In this document: positions 1 through 9,600 of the stretch, one piece after another
Layout of the letters: the number at the start of each line of letters is the position of its first letter
How positions within the stretch are numbered: the first letter of the stretch is position 1
Source of the DNA: Fragum whitleyi
Lineage: Eukaryota > Mollusca > Bivalvia > Cardiida > Cardiidae
Direction: 5' to 3'
Assembly: GCA_948146395.1 (NCBI GenBank)
Contig: OX411544.1
Span: 59,387,642 to 59,451,641 of the forward strand
Length of the DNA: 64,000 bases
Program-made: the position numbers and the translations under genes
Notes under the pieces: model-generated
Databases searched by the model: none
Told to the model about the DNA's origin: nothing
Seen by the model: only the letters and a program-made list of their open reading frames with translations

Positions 1-24
1 CTTGTTTTGTAGATGTTTCCAACA

Positions 25-142
25 GAAATGCAAGTTTCTAAAAAATAACCGCATTATATATTTGTTCTAAAAATAACTATGTGATATCATAAAAAAATAT
101 CATACAGGATGTTATCATGCGGACATTTGTATAGTTATAAAA
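25..142 (+). repeat. Inverted-repeat arm, left (pairs with 2009-2123)
   Basis: Reads as the reverse complement of 2009-2123 with small indels. Shared blocks include AAATGCAAGTTTCTAAAAA, TTGTTCTAAAAATAACT, GTGATATCATAAAAAA and ATTTGTATAGTTATA. It ends ~49 bp from the donor of exon D, in the following intron. Confidence 0.85.
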
Positions 143-190
143 AAAAGCAATTTAGTAATTCGTAGCCAATATAAAAATACGTGTACTTAC

Positions 191-298
191 TTCTTCCAAG
201 ACATCAGCTATTTGTCTTTTCTTATTTCTACATTTCTGTGCGGCAAGTTTGTTTCTTTCCCTCTTTTCCTGACGTTTGGCTTCTTCTTCTGCTGTTAA
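191..298 (-). CDS. bZIP gene exon D (DNA-binding basic region)
   Basis: 36 codons flanked by a TGTTTTCAG acceptor and a GAA|GTAAGTAC donor, phase 0 at both ends. It encodes LTAEEEAKRQEKRERNKLAA and then QKCRNKKRQIADVLEE. This is the bZIP DNA-contacting segment and the first heptad leucine. It is the most diagnostic exon of the gene. The zipper must continue in an exon left of base 1. Confidence 0.92.
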
Positions 299-3200
299 CT
301 GAAAACATCAGGACAAATCAAACTTCGAATGAAAATCGTATGAAAATCGCGTGTCTTAAAAAACATACATGTACAAAATTTCGGCGTATCAAGACTAGCA
401 TATTAGTTTTTTTTTTACTGTCCGTTTTCTCTTAAAATGTGTTTAAGGTAACTGCGGACACATAGAGGGACATTTTATGTCCAAATTTTAAATTGTCTGC
501 AAATCATACATAATGCGATGAAACTGAACTTTGAAGTACCCGCTTTTATATTTCGGCCATAAAAAGGAATTTCATAACGTAATGTTGACGTCATGACGTC
601 AGCAAGGGGCCGACCCCTTTTTTAGGGACCAAAAACAGTATTTGTCTATTATTTTTGGAAATAATAAACCGATTTTTATCCCAAAAACGCAATTTGCTTC
701 GTATTAAGACGCCCGATGCTATGTTTCTATTGATATGAAGAAATAAATGTAAGAAATACAATAAAGTGTAACGTATTGAATGTAAATGTCCTCTGCGTTG
801 CTGTTTTCGAGTACAGTTACTGAAAATATTGCCTTTTTTCTCAAAAATTGGCCCGGTGACCTATGCTTAAATTCAGATATGTTGCTGCAAAACCATTCCG
901 CTGAAGATTTCTGAAAAAAATACAATGTGTCTTCGGGTTAGATTTTTTGTAAAATTCGATTTCGCGAAGATATCAAAAATCAAAGGATACTTCAACGTCG
1001 CGTCAAAAGTTCAAAAAATCTGTCTTTTTAAACGGATGAAAAATTAAGTGAATTTTTGTTTTTCTTAAAAAAACACTTTCATATTTGATACTTCTGAATC
1101 CTGCATTTCACAATAAACCTAAATTTCACATATTTTAGAATGCGTTATTACACGGAGATTGGCGCCAAATAAGCATAGTACCGATGGTTTTGGTGCGACG
1201 TCGAATTCGGCGAAAAATGTTGCAACAACTTCTGAAAATCGTTTTTAATAAAAAATCTAACCCGAAGACGTATCATTTTTATTTGATTAATGCAAAGATC
1301 ATTTTTTTCCCTACCAAATAACAAAAATTCAGCAAAGGTTACCGGGCAAAATTTTGAGAAATTTCTATTTATTTACAAAAAAATGAAATAAAAAAAGGAA
1401 CGTCAAATCTTAAAAATCGCGAAATAGATAGCGATTTGGGCCCATTTTTCTAATTAATTATGCACGTAAATTAAACGACTAGCTCAGGCGTTCTTGGACT
1501 TTCTAATTGAAACTTTTTTCGTAAAAATCGACAGATTAATTCAGAAAATATTTGCAAATAATAATTTTGGCGGGTCGAAAAGGAGTTAGCCCCTTAACGA
1601 CGTCACGACGTCAAATACACGAGCCTAAGACCCTTTTCATTGTGTGTAAGCTAATTTCCGCACTCCAAATAATGATCCAAGTTATTATTGTGAGATTTTA
1701 AGAAAGTCGAAATTTCGACCATTTTATCTGTCCGCAGTTACCTTAAACAAAAACAGTGCAAACTCATTTGAATTTTGGTTGCGTAATTAACTTTTACCTC
1801 TTTAATTAGAAAATCTTCACATCCCAGACTGGTGACCAAATCGTCCCAATTACACATTGAGTTTTTTCTGGATTTAGAAATGGTTGGTCGCCCAACATTT
1901 TTGCTTTCTTTGAATTGATGAATTTCCGAATTTTGACTCAATAACACAACATAAACATGGTCAAGAACAAGCTATTTTGTTTCTTTGGCAAAAGTAATCG
2001 ATTTTATCTTATAACTATACAAATATCCGTATGATAACATCCCGTATGATATTTTTTATGATATCACAAAGTTATTTTTAGAACAATGATATATTGTTAG
2101 TTATTTTTAGAAACTTGCATTTCAGTTAAAAACACCGACGAAAACTTACAAGATAAATATAAAACATACTTAGTGTATTGTATGAAAAAAATATCTAACT
2201 TGATTGTGAGAATTGATAATTATCTCGGCAGAGCCTCGACAATGATCAATTCTCCCAACCTCGTTAGATATTTTTTTTCATATAATACACTAAGTACGTA
2301 TTATATATATTACCTTTTCTGGTTCTGGGGGTGTAAACAATATCTTGATTTCCTCCTTTCCTTCTTTTCGTCTTTTCTCTAATATGGAGGATCGAAGTCC
2401 GTGTTTCAAGAACGTCGGTATATGTGCCGAGAGGGAGTCGACCGAGGATGCTGTGTCTGGGGTGGGTGGGGGTAGAGACTCTGAGTACGATGATCCGGGA
2501 CTGAACGGGGTAGATGGGCAAGGTGACGTGATAGATGGTGTCAGTCCATCCTCTGATAGACTGTCTTCCACTACAGAAGGTGTCAGTCCAGCATCTGTGA
2601 AAGACGTAGTATCTGTGAAAGACGATGTTAGACCGTCTTCTAAGACAGACGGTGTCACTTCGTCTGCGGTGATAACAACTTCCTCTGATTCTAGAAGCTC
2701 CTGAAAGCTTTCTGTTGGCGGGAATTGAAAGACGATTTGTTCTTGTTGTTGTTGCAGTTGTAGTTGTGACCCTGAGGTAGATGGGGTTAACTGAGTATAT
2801 GTGGGTTCCTGGGTGGTGTCACTCGAGTCGATTACGACAACTTGGTTGGGAACGCATGTGTCGTCTGCTGTAACAGGAAAATGGGTTTTCAGTACATTAG
2901 AATAGACCAGAGTAACAGAAAGATAAGGTATTTGAATTAAATGTAAACTTAGTAAAAAAAAAACAACCTCCATTAATGATACCAGGTAAAGATTTCAGGC
3001 CGCTTTCCCCAACCGAAGAGACGTTACTTTGTTTTCTCTTTTGATTTTTTGGACATAACAACAATAAAATACAAAATGTACATACATGTATAATATACTT
3101 TTGACTTGTTTTGGAGTGAATGCGTTTTTACACCGTGCTTCTATTTTAGCACGTACAGTTTGCTAGGTACTAGGTAGAAAAGACTGAGTATTTAAAAAGT

Positions 3201-3492
3201 TTCCAACAACATCACAAAGCATAGGGATCACGAAACGAAAATTTAAAGTAAGGGGTGATGTGTGGTACTTCAAAAAGTTATTATAAAGTTTTTGTTTACC
3301 TAGAAATGAGTCTTCAATAAAATCCGGTGCAAGTGTGAGATCACTGTTGTGTAAGAGTTCGTCCATGTCTAACTGCTGATCCATTTCTCTCGGGGTGGGG
3401 ACGTAAAAATTCAGGGTCCCTTCGTCGTTGACGGTGCCAGCCTTGTCTCCAAAGATCAAGTCCAGGAAATCTACCTGATTCGTCATCACCAT
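191..3492 (-). CDS. bZIP transcription factor, FOS/ATF3/JDP2-like (3'-partial, 4 exons)
   Basis: Coding segments 3492-3300, 2867-2314, 1971-1798 and 298-191 join in phases 1, 0 and 0 without a stop, giving ~343 residues. Residues 1-64 are acidic and begin with MVMTNQVDFLDLIFGD. Residues 66-249 are Ser/Thr/Pro-rich with a Gln run (QLQLQQQQEQ) and repeated TPSV-EDGL motifs, typical of a transactivation domain. Residues ~315-335 are a bZIP basic region (RERNKLAAQKCRNKKR). It has the N-x7-R spacing (N323, R331), and the first zipper leucine is at R+10 (L341). The RERNK-AA-KCRNKK pattern is closest to FOS, ATF3 and JDP2. Such proteins dimerise on AP-1/CRE sites in the nucleus. The remaining zipper is outside the window. 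The start is uncertain because an acceptor-like CAG lies just upstream of the ATG, so an upstream exon probably exists. The subfamily is not resolved. Confidence 0.85.
441..1748. mobile_element. 1.3-kb foldback-type DNA transposon, non-autonomous
   Basis: Ends are a perfect 20-bp inverted repeat (GTTTAAGGTAACTGCGGACA at 441-460; complement at 1729-1748). Similarity continues inward in symmetric blocks: GACGTC-rich DNA near 590 against near 1605, and TCTTCGGGTTAGATTTTTT at 930-948 against its complement at 1250-1268. All are centred near 1095-1099. TTAA lies within both ends. No coding capacity is evident. It sits in the intron between bZIP exons C and D. Confidence 0.85.
1798..1971 (-). CDS. 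bZIP gene exon C
   Basis: 58 codons between an ACAAAATAG acceptor (1974-1972) and a GAG|GTAAAAG donor. Both ends are phase 0, matching exons B and D. It encodes LVLDHVYVVLLSQ... through VGRPTISKSRKNSMCNWDDLVTSLGCEDFLIKE, which leads directly into the basic-region exon. The pyrimidine tract before the acceptor is weak, so the 5' boundary is less certain than the donor. Confidence 0.68.
2009..2123 (-). repeat. Inverted-repeat arm, right (pairs with 25-142)
   Basis: Reverse complement of the arm at 25-142. It lies 37 bp upstream of the exon C acceptor in transcript sense, so the two arms bracket exons C and D closely. Confidence 0.85.
2167..2296. mobile_element. Palindromic MITE with TA duplication
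   Basis: Arms 2169-2199 and 2264-2294 are near-perfect complements beginning CTTAGTGTATTG, flanked by TA on both sides. It lies in bZIP intron B-C, ending 17 bp from the exon B donor. A TA target with a short hairpin fits a Tc1/mariner-type non-autonomous element. Confidence 0.75.
2314..2867 (-). CDS. bZIP gene exon B (Ser/Thr/Pro- and Gln-rich)
   Basis: The acceptor TTTCCTGTTACAG precedes base 2867 and the donor AAAAG|GTAATA follows 2314. Length 554 completes the split codon from exon A and ends in phase 0. It encodes DDTCVPNQVVVIDSS..., a Gln run, three TPS(V/I) repeats, a proline-directed phosphorylation-rich stretch (SLPPPTPDTASSVDSLS) and a basic end (LEKRRKEGKEE). The opposite-strand open frame at 2345-2704 is a shadow of this exon. 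Confidence 0.82.
3300..3492 (-). CDS. bZIP gene exon A (likely first coding exon)
   Basis: ATG at 3492-3490, followed by 64 codons plus one base. The donor reads CTAG|GTAAAC. Just upstream on this strand, TGTGTCTTTTCAG ends at base 3502 and looks like a splice acceptor, leaving 9 bases before the ATG. The exon is therefore probably preceded by a 5' UTR exon. Another in-frame ATG is the third codon. The peptide is acidic and hydrophobic (DFLDLIFGD, LDMDELLHNSDL), like an activation domain. Confidence 0.8.
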
Positions 3493-3666
3493 GTTTCTTC
3501 CTGAAAAGACACAGGGGGAAATTGTGATTTTCCTACTCTTATTCCTTGTTTAACAGAAAAAAAAAAACAACATGGCAGTATAGTGTTCCGAACTTGCTAT
3601 ACAAATAATGAGTAAATGTCTACTTTCGAAATGTAATTATTCAACCTTTCTAGATTATTTTTTTAA

Positions 3667-3767
3667 AGCAGGGGGTATAAACAATGATCAGTTTGTGCAG
3701 GCTGATCGTTATCTATACTGTCTTTTAAAGCAGTAATATTCCAGGTTCAGTTTGACAAGGGTTACCT
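3667..3767 (-). mobile_element. Family J MITE, fragment
   Basis: Partial copy: CAGGCTGATC core, then AATATTCC-GGTTCAG and a degenerate ACAAGGGTTA end. A homopolymer T tract follows at ~3780-3812. Confidence 0.55.
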
Positions 3768-3788
3768 CTCCCCATCCCCCCTTTTTTT

Positions 3789-3819
<31 letters not shown>

Positions 3820-4234
3820 ATTTCGATATAAAGACTGGTACACATTGAAGGTTGAAATAATGTTACCCGTCTTTTTCCGTTACTTACTGATGGAGAATTC
3901 CCTCCCCCACCCCCACCCCCAACCCCCACATCCCAGTAGTTTTCAGAGAAAGCGCTATTTTATGAAGCTGTTGCGGATTCCTTTACAAAATAACCAGTGC
4001 AATTTGCAAAAAAGATATCTTATATGATTACAAATATGTGGAGAAAGTAAAGATTGCTTGTTTCAACCAACCCCTTTCGTAAATTTTCTCAGAAATACGT
4101 AGATTTCAGGACGATATGGGAAAGGGTTGACATAGATTCATTTTGGATTGTTAATATATAACATTTTTTGCTCTTTAAAAGTGTTTCTTTTTTCTTCAAT
4201 ATTTCAAGTCACATGTCGTCAAAAATGAATAAAT

Positions 4235-4310
4235 CGATGGCTCAGCGCGAAACAGTTGTAACTGCGTATACATTTATAGGCAGTTACAACTGTTTCGCGC
4301 AGAGCCATCG
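4235..4310. mobile_element. Family A hairpin MITE, copy 1
   Basis: Near-perfect ~34-bp arms: CGATGGCTCAGCGCGAAACA on the left and the complement ending AGAGCCATCG on the right, with a short loop (TATACATTTATA). No coding capacity. Confidence 0.9.
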
Positions 4311-4372
4311 AAATATGGAAGGAGGTTGAGATTTCCAATAGCAAGTTTTGCGGTTTCGGTACATTTGAATGT

Positions 4373-4617
4373 TTAACCCTTGTCGTGCTGAATAAATTTT
4401 CGCTAAAAGATTTCATCAAAATCAAAGGGTAAAAAGCGCTGAAATTACAAACTGTAGTCAAATTTTATTTGAAAAACTTAATCTATTGACAATTCTAGTT
4501 TAAAGTGAGAAACAGGTGGTGTAGACCTACATCAGACTGCACATATGTGCAGGCTGATGTTTGTCTATAGCTCCTGCGAAGGCAGGAATATTCCTGGTTC
4601 AGCATGAAAAGGGTTAA
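4373..4617 (-). mobile_element. Family J MITE (piggyBac-like), full
   Basis: Bounded by TTAA at both ends with inverted CCCTTGTCGTGCTGAA and TTCAGCATGAAAAGGG. Internal CATATGTGCAG palindrome flanked by TCAGACTGC and GGCTGATG. TTAA targets and CCCTT ends are the piggyBac hallmark. Confidence 0.8.
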
Positions 4618-5049
4618 TTGCAGCCATCGATGGTTAGCAGTTTTATTTTCTTCGAACTTTAAGATAATCGATTAATCTTTATTTTATTTATTTATATATT
4701 TTTAAAATAATATCTTATTCACAGCGTCCGCAACTTTTGTTTGATAAGGAATTTCTCGTCAAAATGCGTTTTCTGGTGATGGGTTATTCTCAATATACAT
4801 TGTATGTTAAGGGTTCGTGAATAAAAGAAGGGCCAGTTTGGTTTTCTCTCGGTGTTTGTGAAATTCTACGCCAAATCTTTTTCATTTGGATGCTTGGGTG
4901 TTTTTAGCGGGCAAAATAGCTGATAAAGCAATATTATGCCTTTGTTTATTTTCCAATCGATGTGTTCATATTTGTTATTGAGACTCCTGCCATTGTGACG
5001 GAAGTGTTTATAAACATGGCCTAGTTCTCGCTTGGTGATATAAAATCAC

Positions 5050-5200
5050 CTGTCCTAGCCAAAAACCTTAATTATCTTCTGTGGAAATGAGATTTTATTA
5101 TCGAGTAAATCATGAAAATACCAAGATATTGAGACATTTGTTCAAGTTCCTCCATTGCCGGCGGATCAGAACATACTAGAAAGCCGCTCCTATTTTTATC
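5050..5200 (-). other. Possible 5' UTR exon of the bZIP gene
   Basis: Inference only. Downstream of the promoter-like block at 5216-5265 on this strand there is a donor-like GGACAG|GTGATT at 5050/5049. Splicing to the acceptor before 3501 would place exon A in a mature 5' leader context. The stretch contains a 27-codon upstream ORF (MEELEQMSQYLG...). Confidence 0.25.
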
Positions 5201-5215
5201 AATGCGACAAATGCT

Positions 5216-5265
5216 GGATATATTTAGCTCACTCCGCCCAATGACATCATTGGACATGCGCACTG
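5216..5265 (-). promoter_or_regulatory. Promoter-like block: NRF1-like, CCAAT/CRE palindrome, GC box, TATA-like
   Basis: Reading the minus strand: CAGTGCGCATG (NRF1-like), then the 16-bp near-palindrome CCAATGATGTCATTGG (5253-5238). This carries CCAAT boxes in both directions around a CRE/ATF-like TGATGTCA. A GC box (GGGCGG, 5239-5234) and CTAAATATATCC (5227-5216) follow. The order fits a core promoter for the minus-strand bZIP gene whose first coding exon is 1.7 kb downstream. Confidence 0.45.
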
Positions 5266-5769
5266 TGATTACTATTTGGAAATCCCCTTCATTAATGAAC
5301 CGTGTCAACCGCATTCCATTCTCGCATCCTAACAACCAGACTTCCTGCAATTTTGTAGAATTTGCAGACGACCAGTAAAAATGTCCATAACAATACAAAT
5401 CTTTATTACTGTGTTAATTCTTATAAATTAACTATTCTTTTCAACATTTCTTTTGCTAAAAAGACGGATGGGCTAAATATAAAGAGCTCTATGTCCTAGT
5501 AAAATTGCATATTTCGCACCGTGAAAATATCTTGTGCAGTCAATCTGATCATGAAAATTCGCTTATTCTTGTTGGTCCCAGTCTTGTTATCATGCGGATT
5601 TTAAGACTCTCTGCAAAAATTCACCAAAGTTGTTTTAACAGCTACATAAAGAGACACAAATATTTGCAAATTAACCAGGTACATTCTATTTAAAATACAC
5701 ACTTACTTTCGTAAGAAAAATCTCGTATTCATAGTATATTTATGGAAGTCGATCAATAAAAGTTCCGCA

Positions 5770-5875
5770 ACGTTTTGGCAGCAATCTTCTTTAACAGTGT
5801 TAGCCGAGGTTTCCTAATGATTTCAATAGGAAATCCTCGGTTAACATTGTGAAAGAGAAGGAGCTCTGAAATGTT
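5770..5875. mobile_element. Family B palindromic MITE, copy 1
   Basis: Arms contain TCTTTAACAGTGTTAGCCGA-type sequence with GAGGTTTCCTAATGA, and the complement GGAAATCCTCGGTTAACA. Related copies are at 35940-36065 and, as a half copy, at 20855-20925. Confidence 0.7.
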
Positions 5876-6341
5876 GCGATTTTTTACGGGTCCACTTCCT
5901 AAAATTTATGTGCAGATGCATTGTAACAGATCAAACTTTTTCGAATTTACCTAAACAACCATTTATCCTGACAAATATGGCTCATACCGCCGGCTCCACC
6001 ACCCCATCGCTAACACACATTGTCAGGTAGTTCAGTCGGCACCTTCTCCCCGTCCGGTAAGCCAGTGTCGGACCAGCAGTCAAATCCTCCCCAAATTCGA
6101 ACTCAGCATCACCACACCCACGGGCCAAACTTTCATACATTTTTCGCATTATTGGCAAGCCTTACACCAAAACTGGTAATAAATATCGGCCTACCTTTCA
6201 TTTGATATTCCTAAATCCGAAAAGCACTGATTTCTAAATCCTAGATAAATTCTTATTAACATTAAACGTTTTACACACGTTTGTTTTGATCTGTCCTGTT
6301 CAAAGGCCAATAGTCGATTCAGCACAACGTTGTGAAATACT

Positions 6342-6390
6342 CTATAAATACCTCGGGGCCTCCGCTCTAAAAATAGTTCAAGACCACGTG
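6342..6390. promoter_or_regulatory. TATA box, MEF2-like site and E-box cluster
   Basis: CTATAAATA (6342-6350), CTAAAAATAG (6367-6376, matches the MEF2 consensus) and CACGTG (6385-6390) occur within 50 bp in a locally GC-richer stretch. It could be a promoter in either direction. No plus-strand gene follows for 20 kb, so a role for the minus-strand bZIP gene is more likely. Confidence 0.35.
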
Positions 6391-6614
6391 ATTTCGTTAC
6401 GTCTTTAAATCTGCATGGACTCGCAAAAATAGATCAGCAGGTCGGTATATTTAACTCAGCTAGCATTGATTTATTTCTAAAATATGAAAAAAATAATTTA
6501 TCATGACTAACTGACAATTTTTAAAGCGTAAGTTTAAAGGTATGAGTAAACCTTTCTAAACAAATAGCGAAGACATACAATATACATGTTTGTTGTCATA
6601 TGACTTTAAAAAAA

Positions 6615-6752
6615 TCACGTGAGCAAGGATCGACAATTGGAAATTCCCACTATGACAGCGTTGTTTCGAACAGCGTGGCAAATATTATTTAGGTCGTCTG
6701 CTCGTCAATGATTCATGGCGGGAAAGAATAGAACATTCCAGAAGGTTCGAGA
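6615..6752. promoter_or_regulatory. Stress-response enhancer candidate: E-box, kappa-B, heat-shock element
   Basis: TCACGTGA (6615-6622), GGAAATTCCC (6639-6648, canonical kappa-B) and GAACATTCCAGAAGGTTCGA (6731-6750). The last is four head-to-tail alternating nGAAn units, with a fifth partial GA following, a textbook HSF site. ATGGCGGGAAAG (6716-6727) is E2F-like. The cluster lies 3.1-3.3 kb upstream of the bZIP start codon. Confidence 0.5.
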
Positions 6753-6926
6753 GGATTTCTTGGCCAATATCCCTAACTGTACAACTTTATCCTCTAACGG
6801 TCTGAACGACGCAGAACGCTGAGAGGAAAGTAGACGGGCTTCCGTCCCAATGATCTGAAGTATTGTGAAATGAGAAAAAATCAACAAGAGAAAGTGTAAT
6901 TCTGACTGGCCGATTAGTGTCAGTTT

Positions 6927-7799
6927 TTAGCTCCACTGACGCTCCACTGACCGAAGGCCACTTGGGCTATTGTCATGGCGCTATGTCCGTCGTGCGTCCG
7001 TCCGTGCGTCAGTGCGTCCCTGCGTCCGGTCGAAAACTTCTTCTTTAAAAATCTTCTCGTCAGAAATTACTAAATGAATTTCAACCAAACTTCACAGGAA
7101 AGATGCTTAGTCGACACTCTTTCAAAGTTGTTCAAGAAATTTTGATCCAATGAAAAACATCGATTTAATGGGCGTGGCTGATTTCCAAATATGGTAAAAA
7201 GTGAGTTTTCTCATATTCTAATTGATGGATACCAATTAAATTTTACACGAATAATCCTTGGGTGACCCTTTATCAGTCTAAAAAAAATTGTGATTGGATG
7301 AAAATTATGTATTTGATGGGCGGAGGTCATTTCTCTATATGTTTTATAGTGGAAACTTCAAAAAAATTATTTTCTCAGAATGTAACCGATGGGTATCAAC
7401 CAAATTTCACTGGAATGATACTCAAGTGACCCTTTATCAGTCTACCAAAATTGTTGTAATCTGATGAATAATATATATTTTATGGGCGGAGTTCATTTCT
7501 CTATATGTTATAAAGTTTAAACTTTGAAAATCATTTTCTCAGAGTGTAACTGGTGGATATAAATCAAACTTCAGTGGTATGATCCTTGGGTGACCAACTA
7601 TCATGCATCCAAAAATTATTGTAATTGAATGAAAAAATTGTCTTTTATGGGTGGAGTTCATTTCTCTATATGTTATATAGTGGAAACTTTGAAAATCATT
7701 TTGAACACCAGTAGAACCAAAATATTTAAAAATCTAGTCAAAACTTTGACTTGCCATTCAAGCCTGTGGAGCGACTCAATCCAGTCATAGCTTTCTAGT
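6927..7799 (+). repeat. Family M long repeat, copy 1 (3 internal units)
   Basis: Begins TTTTTAGCTCCACTGACG, then a CGTGCGTCCG-rich stretch, then ~165-bp internal units marked by GGGCGGAGGTCATTTCTCTA near 7317, 7481 and 7648. Ends CTGTGGAGCGACTCAA... CTTTCTAGTT. A second, longer copy is at 37446-38688. Confidence 0.8.
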
Positions 7800-7870
7800 T
7801 GAGAATATGGGAGGTAACCAGCGATGGATCAGGGTTCTTTAAATGGTGTCGGCCTATAACATTCGAGTAA

Positions 7871-7922
7871 TTAGTCCCATAGTATCCCTATCTATATAGA
7901 TAGGGATACTATGGGACTAATT
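7871..7922. repeat. Perfect 52-bp palindrome
   Basis: ATTAGTCCCATAGTATCCCT followed by ATCTAT|ATAGAT and the exact complement. No spacer. A related single arm (AATTAGTCCCAAAGTACGCA) occurs near 12,490, so this is the terminus of a dispersed element. Confidence 0.85.
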
Positions 7923-8170
7923 GTTCAAATTCCGATTTCATCAGATATCTTTTATTTTTAATATTTCAAGTTCATGCCGTTCGAACACTACAAAGATGGG
8001 ATAGTTTTCCTTTTTTTACAAAATTTAATTCAAATTGTCCACTAGAATGAAATAATTTGGATGCAGAGGGGGTTCGTTCGACCTGCTATCACTGCGCCAT
8101 GACGGCGAGACGACCTGCGTTTAAGCAATGTTAACCCGCTATGCACCTTCGCAAAACGTTTTTGCATCCT

Positions 8171-8478
8171 TAACGCATGTGAGATTTACAGAAGTTTAGA
8201 TTCTGTTCAAACGTTTTTGCATCCTAAACGCTAGACTGGTAGCCGTCTCTTAAATAGAGTGTTGTTTTTTTAATTGAAAATAGATTCAATAAAGTCATGT
8301 CTAGATTCTCATAGCCTGATTTAAGCCTGGTTTTATTTAAGAGAAGTTAACCCATTATAAGATCTGAAGGGTTCAGTTTAGTTATCTACCTTGTTGCAAA
8401 AACTTCTAAAAACAGGGCCTGAATCCCAGGCTACCTAAACGCATGTGTGATTTACAAAAGTTTAGATTCTGTTCAAAT
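8171..8478 (+). repeat. Pair of ~40-bp direct repeats
   Basis: AACGCATGTG-GATTTACA-AAGTTTAGATTCTGTTCAAA is found at 8171-8210 and again at 8438-8478 with two mismatches. The DNA between is not otherwise assigned. Confidence 0.6.
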
Positions 8479-8677
8479 CGGGTACCGCGACGTCATAGGT
8501 TGAATCTTAAACGTTAGATACGTGATTTTTCGGAAATATCGCGTATATAATCAACATACGGCGGTTTTTTTTTCGAAAATTCTTCGCGTTTATCACAGTC
8601 CATACTGGTAATGAACAGGAAATATTTCTAAACTTTTCAATGCTTTTAATTTCCAATTCAAGGGCTTTACTATATCT

Positions 8678-8753
8678 CGTTGTCTCAGCGCGAAACAATT
8701 GTAACTCCCTATAAACATATAGGGAGTTACAATTGTTTCCCGCTGAGCCATCG
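8678..8753. mobile_element. Family A hairpin MITE, copy 2 (compensated variant)
   Basis: Arms carry CAATTGTAACTCCC against GGGAGTTACAATTG. Both differ from the family consensus (CAGTTGTAACTGCC) at positions that remain paired. Confidence 0.88.
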
Positions 8754-9368
8754 ATCTGTAGTCTGGCCGCCAGACTCTTCTTTACAGTATTTTTTCAAAG
8801 GGAATTAAATGGGTCAGTCATTACATAAATTCCAATTACGTCCCCTGTCTCTGAAAAGAAGATGTTCTTGTTCAGCACTTGTTAATATGAACTTGGATTA
8901 AAGAGGCTTGTAATAGAACTACAACAAAACATTTCTAAAATTGCTAACAAAAACGACTGCGGCCAGTCTACTATATCTGATCAAGTCGCTGTTGCGATGT
9001 TTTGATGGACTCTTCAACCTGATTGATAAAGTCTCTTCAACTTTTTGCGACGACTTAACAAATTCACATCTTTAAGGTCATTAAAGTTATTTAGTATCAT
9101 TGTGATTCATCTTAGAGATAAAACCTGTATGAATATAGTCATTTACCTTTTTTTTCAACTAGGCTTTATTAGTTATAAACAAAACAAATGTCTTTTTTTC
9201 AAGAAAGGGTTAATTTAAAATGCATTGTTGGTGATAAAATAAAAGACAATAAGTGAAAGACAATTAAGGAAACATATATAAATTGGACTGAAGCTGAAAA
9301 TATCCAAAGTGCGTGATCTCATCAACTTTAAAAACTTGGCTTTTATGCAAAGGTAAATTTGACAGTTT

Positions 9369-9600
9369 TTAACCCTTTGCTGTTTAATTCCTGCTTTTTA
9401 CGTGTCTGTAATTTTATGATTGAGAAAACATTATGAAAAAAAAAGAAGAAATTGCTTCTGACAAGCAATTTCTTCTTTTTCCACACTATTTGCTACCCTA
9501 CTGAATGGTTATTTTTCAAATTAAATCGACTTTAAAATTTCGTCTGCAAAGACTTTGAATTTGGACAGGTCAAAAATTTTGTAAAACAGGAAAGTGTTAT
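9369..9600 (+). mobile_element. Family D MITE (piggyBac-like), copy 1
   Basis: Left end TTAACCCTTTGCTGTTTAAT; right end degraded (AAAGTGTTAT). Central perfect hairpin AGAAATTGCTTCTGACAAGC / AATTTCTTCTTTTT. Confidence 0.82.

Noticed and set aside
2345..2704. 119-codon open frame on the plus strand
   Set aside because: It is antisense to bZIP exon B, which has matching splice sites and phase; the plus frame has none.
5072..5398. 108-codon minus-strand open frame with fairly complex peptide (LQEVWLLGCENGMRLTRFIN)
   Set aside because: It spans the promoter-like block, matches no known family and shows no convincing splice context. It was kept only as a possible 5' UTR and uORF region.
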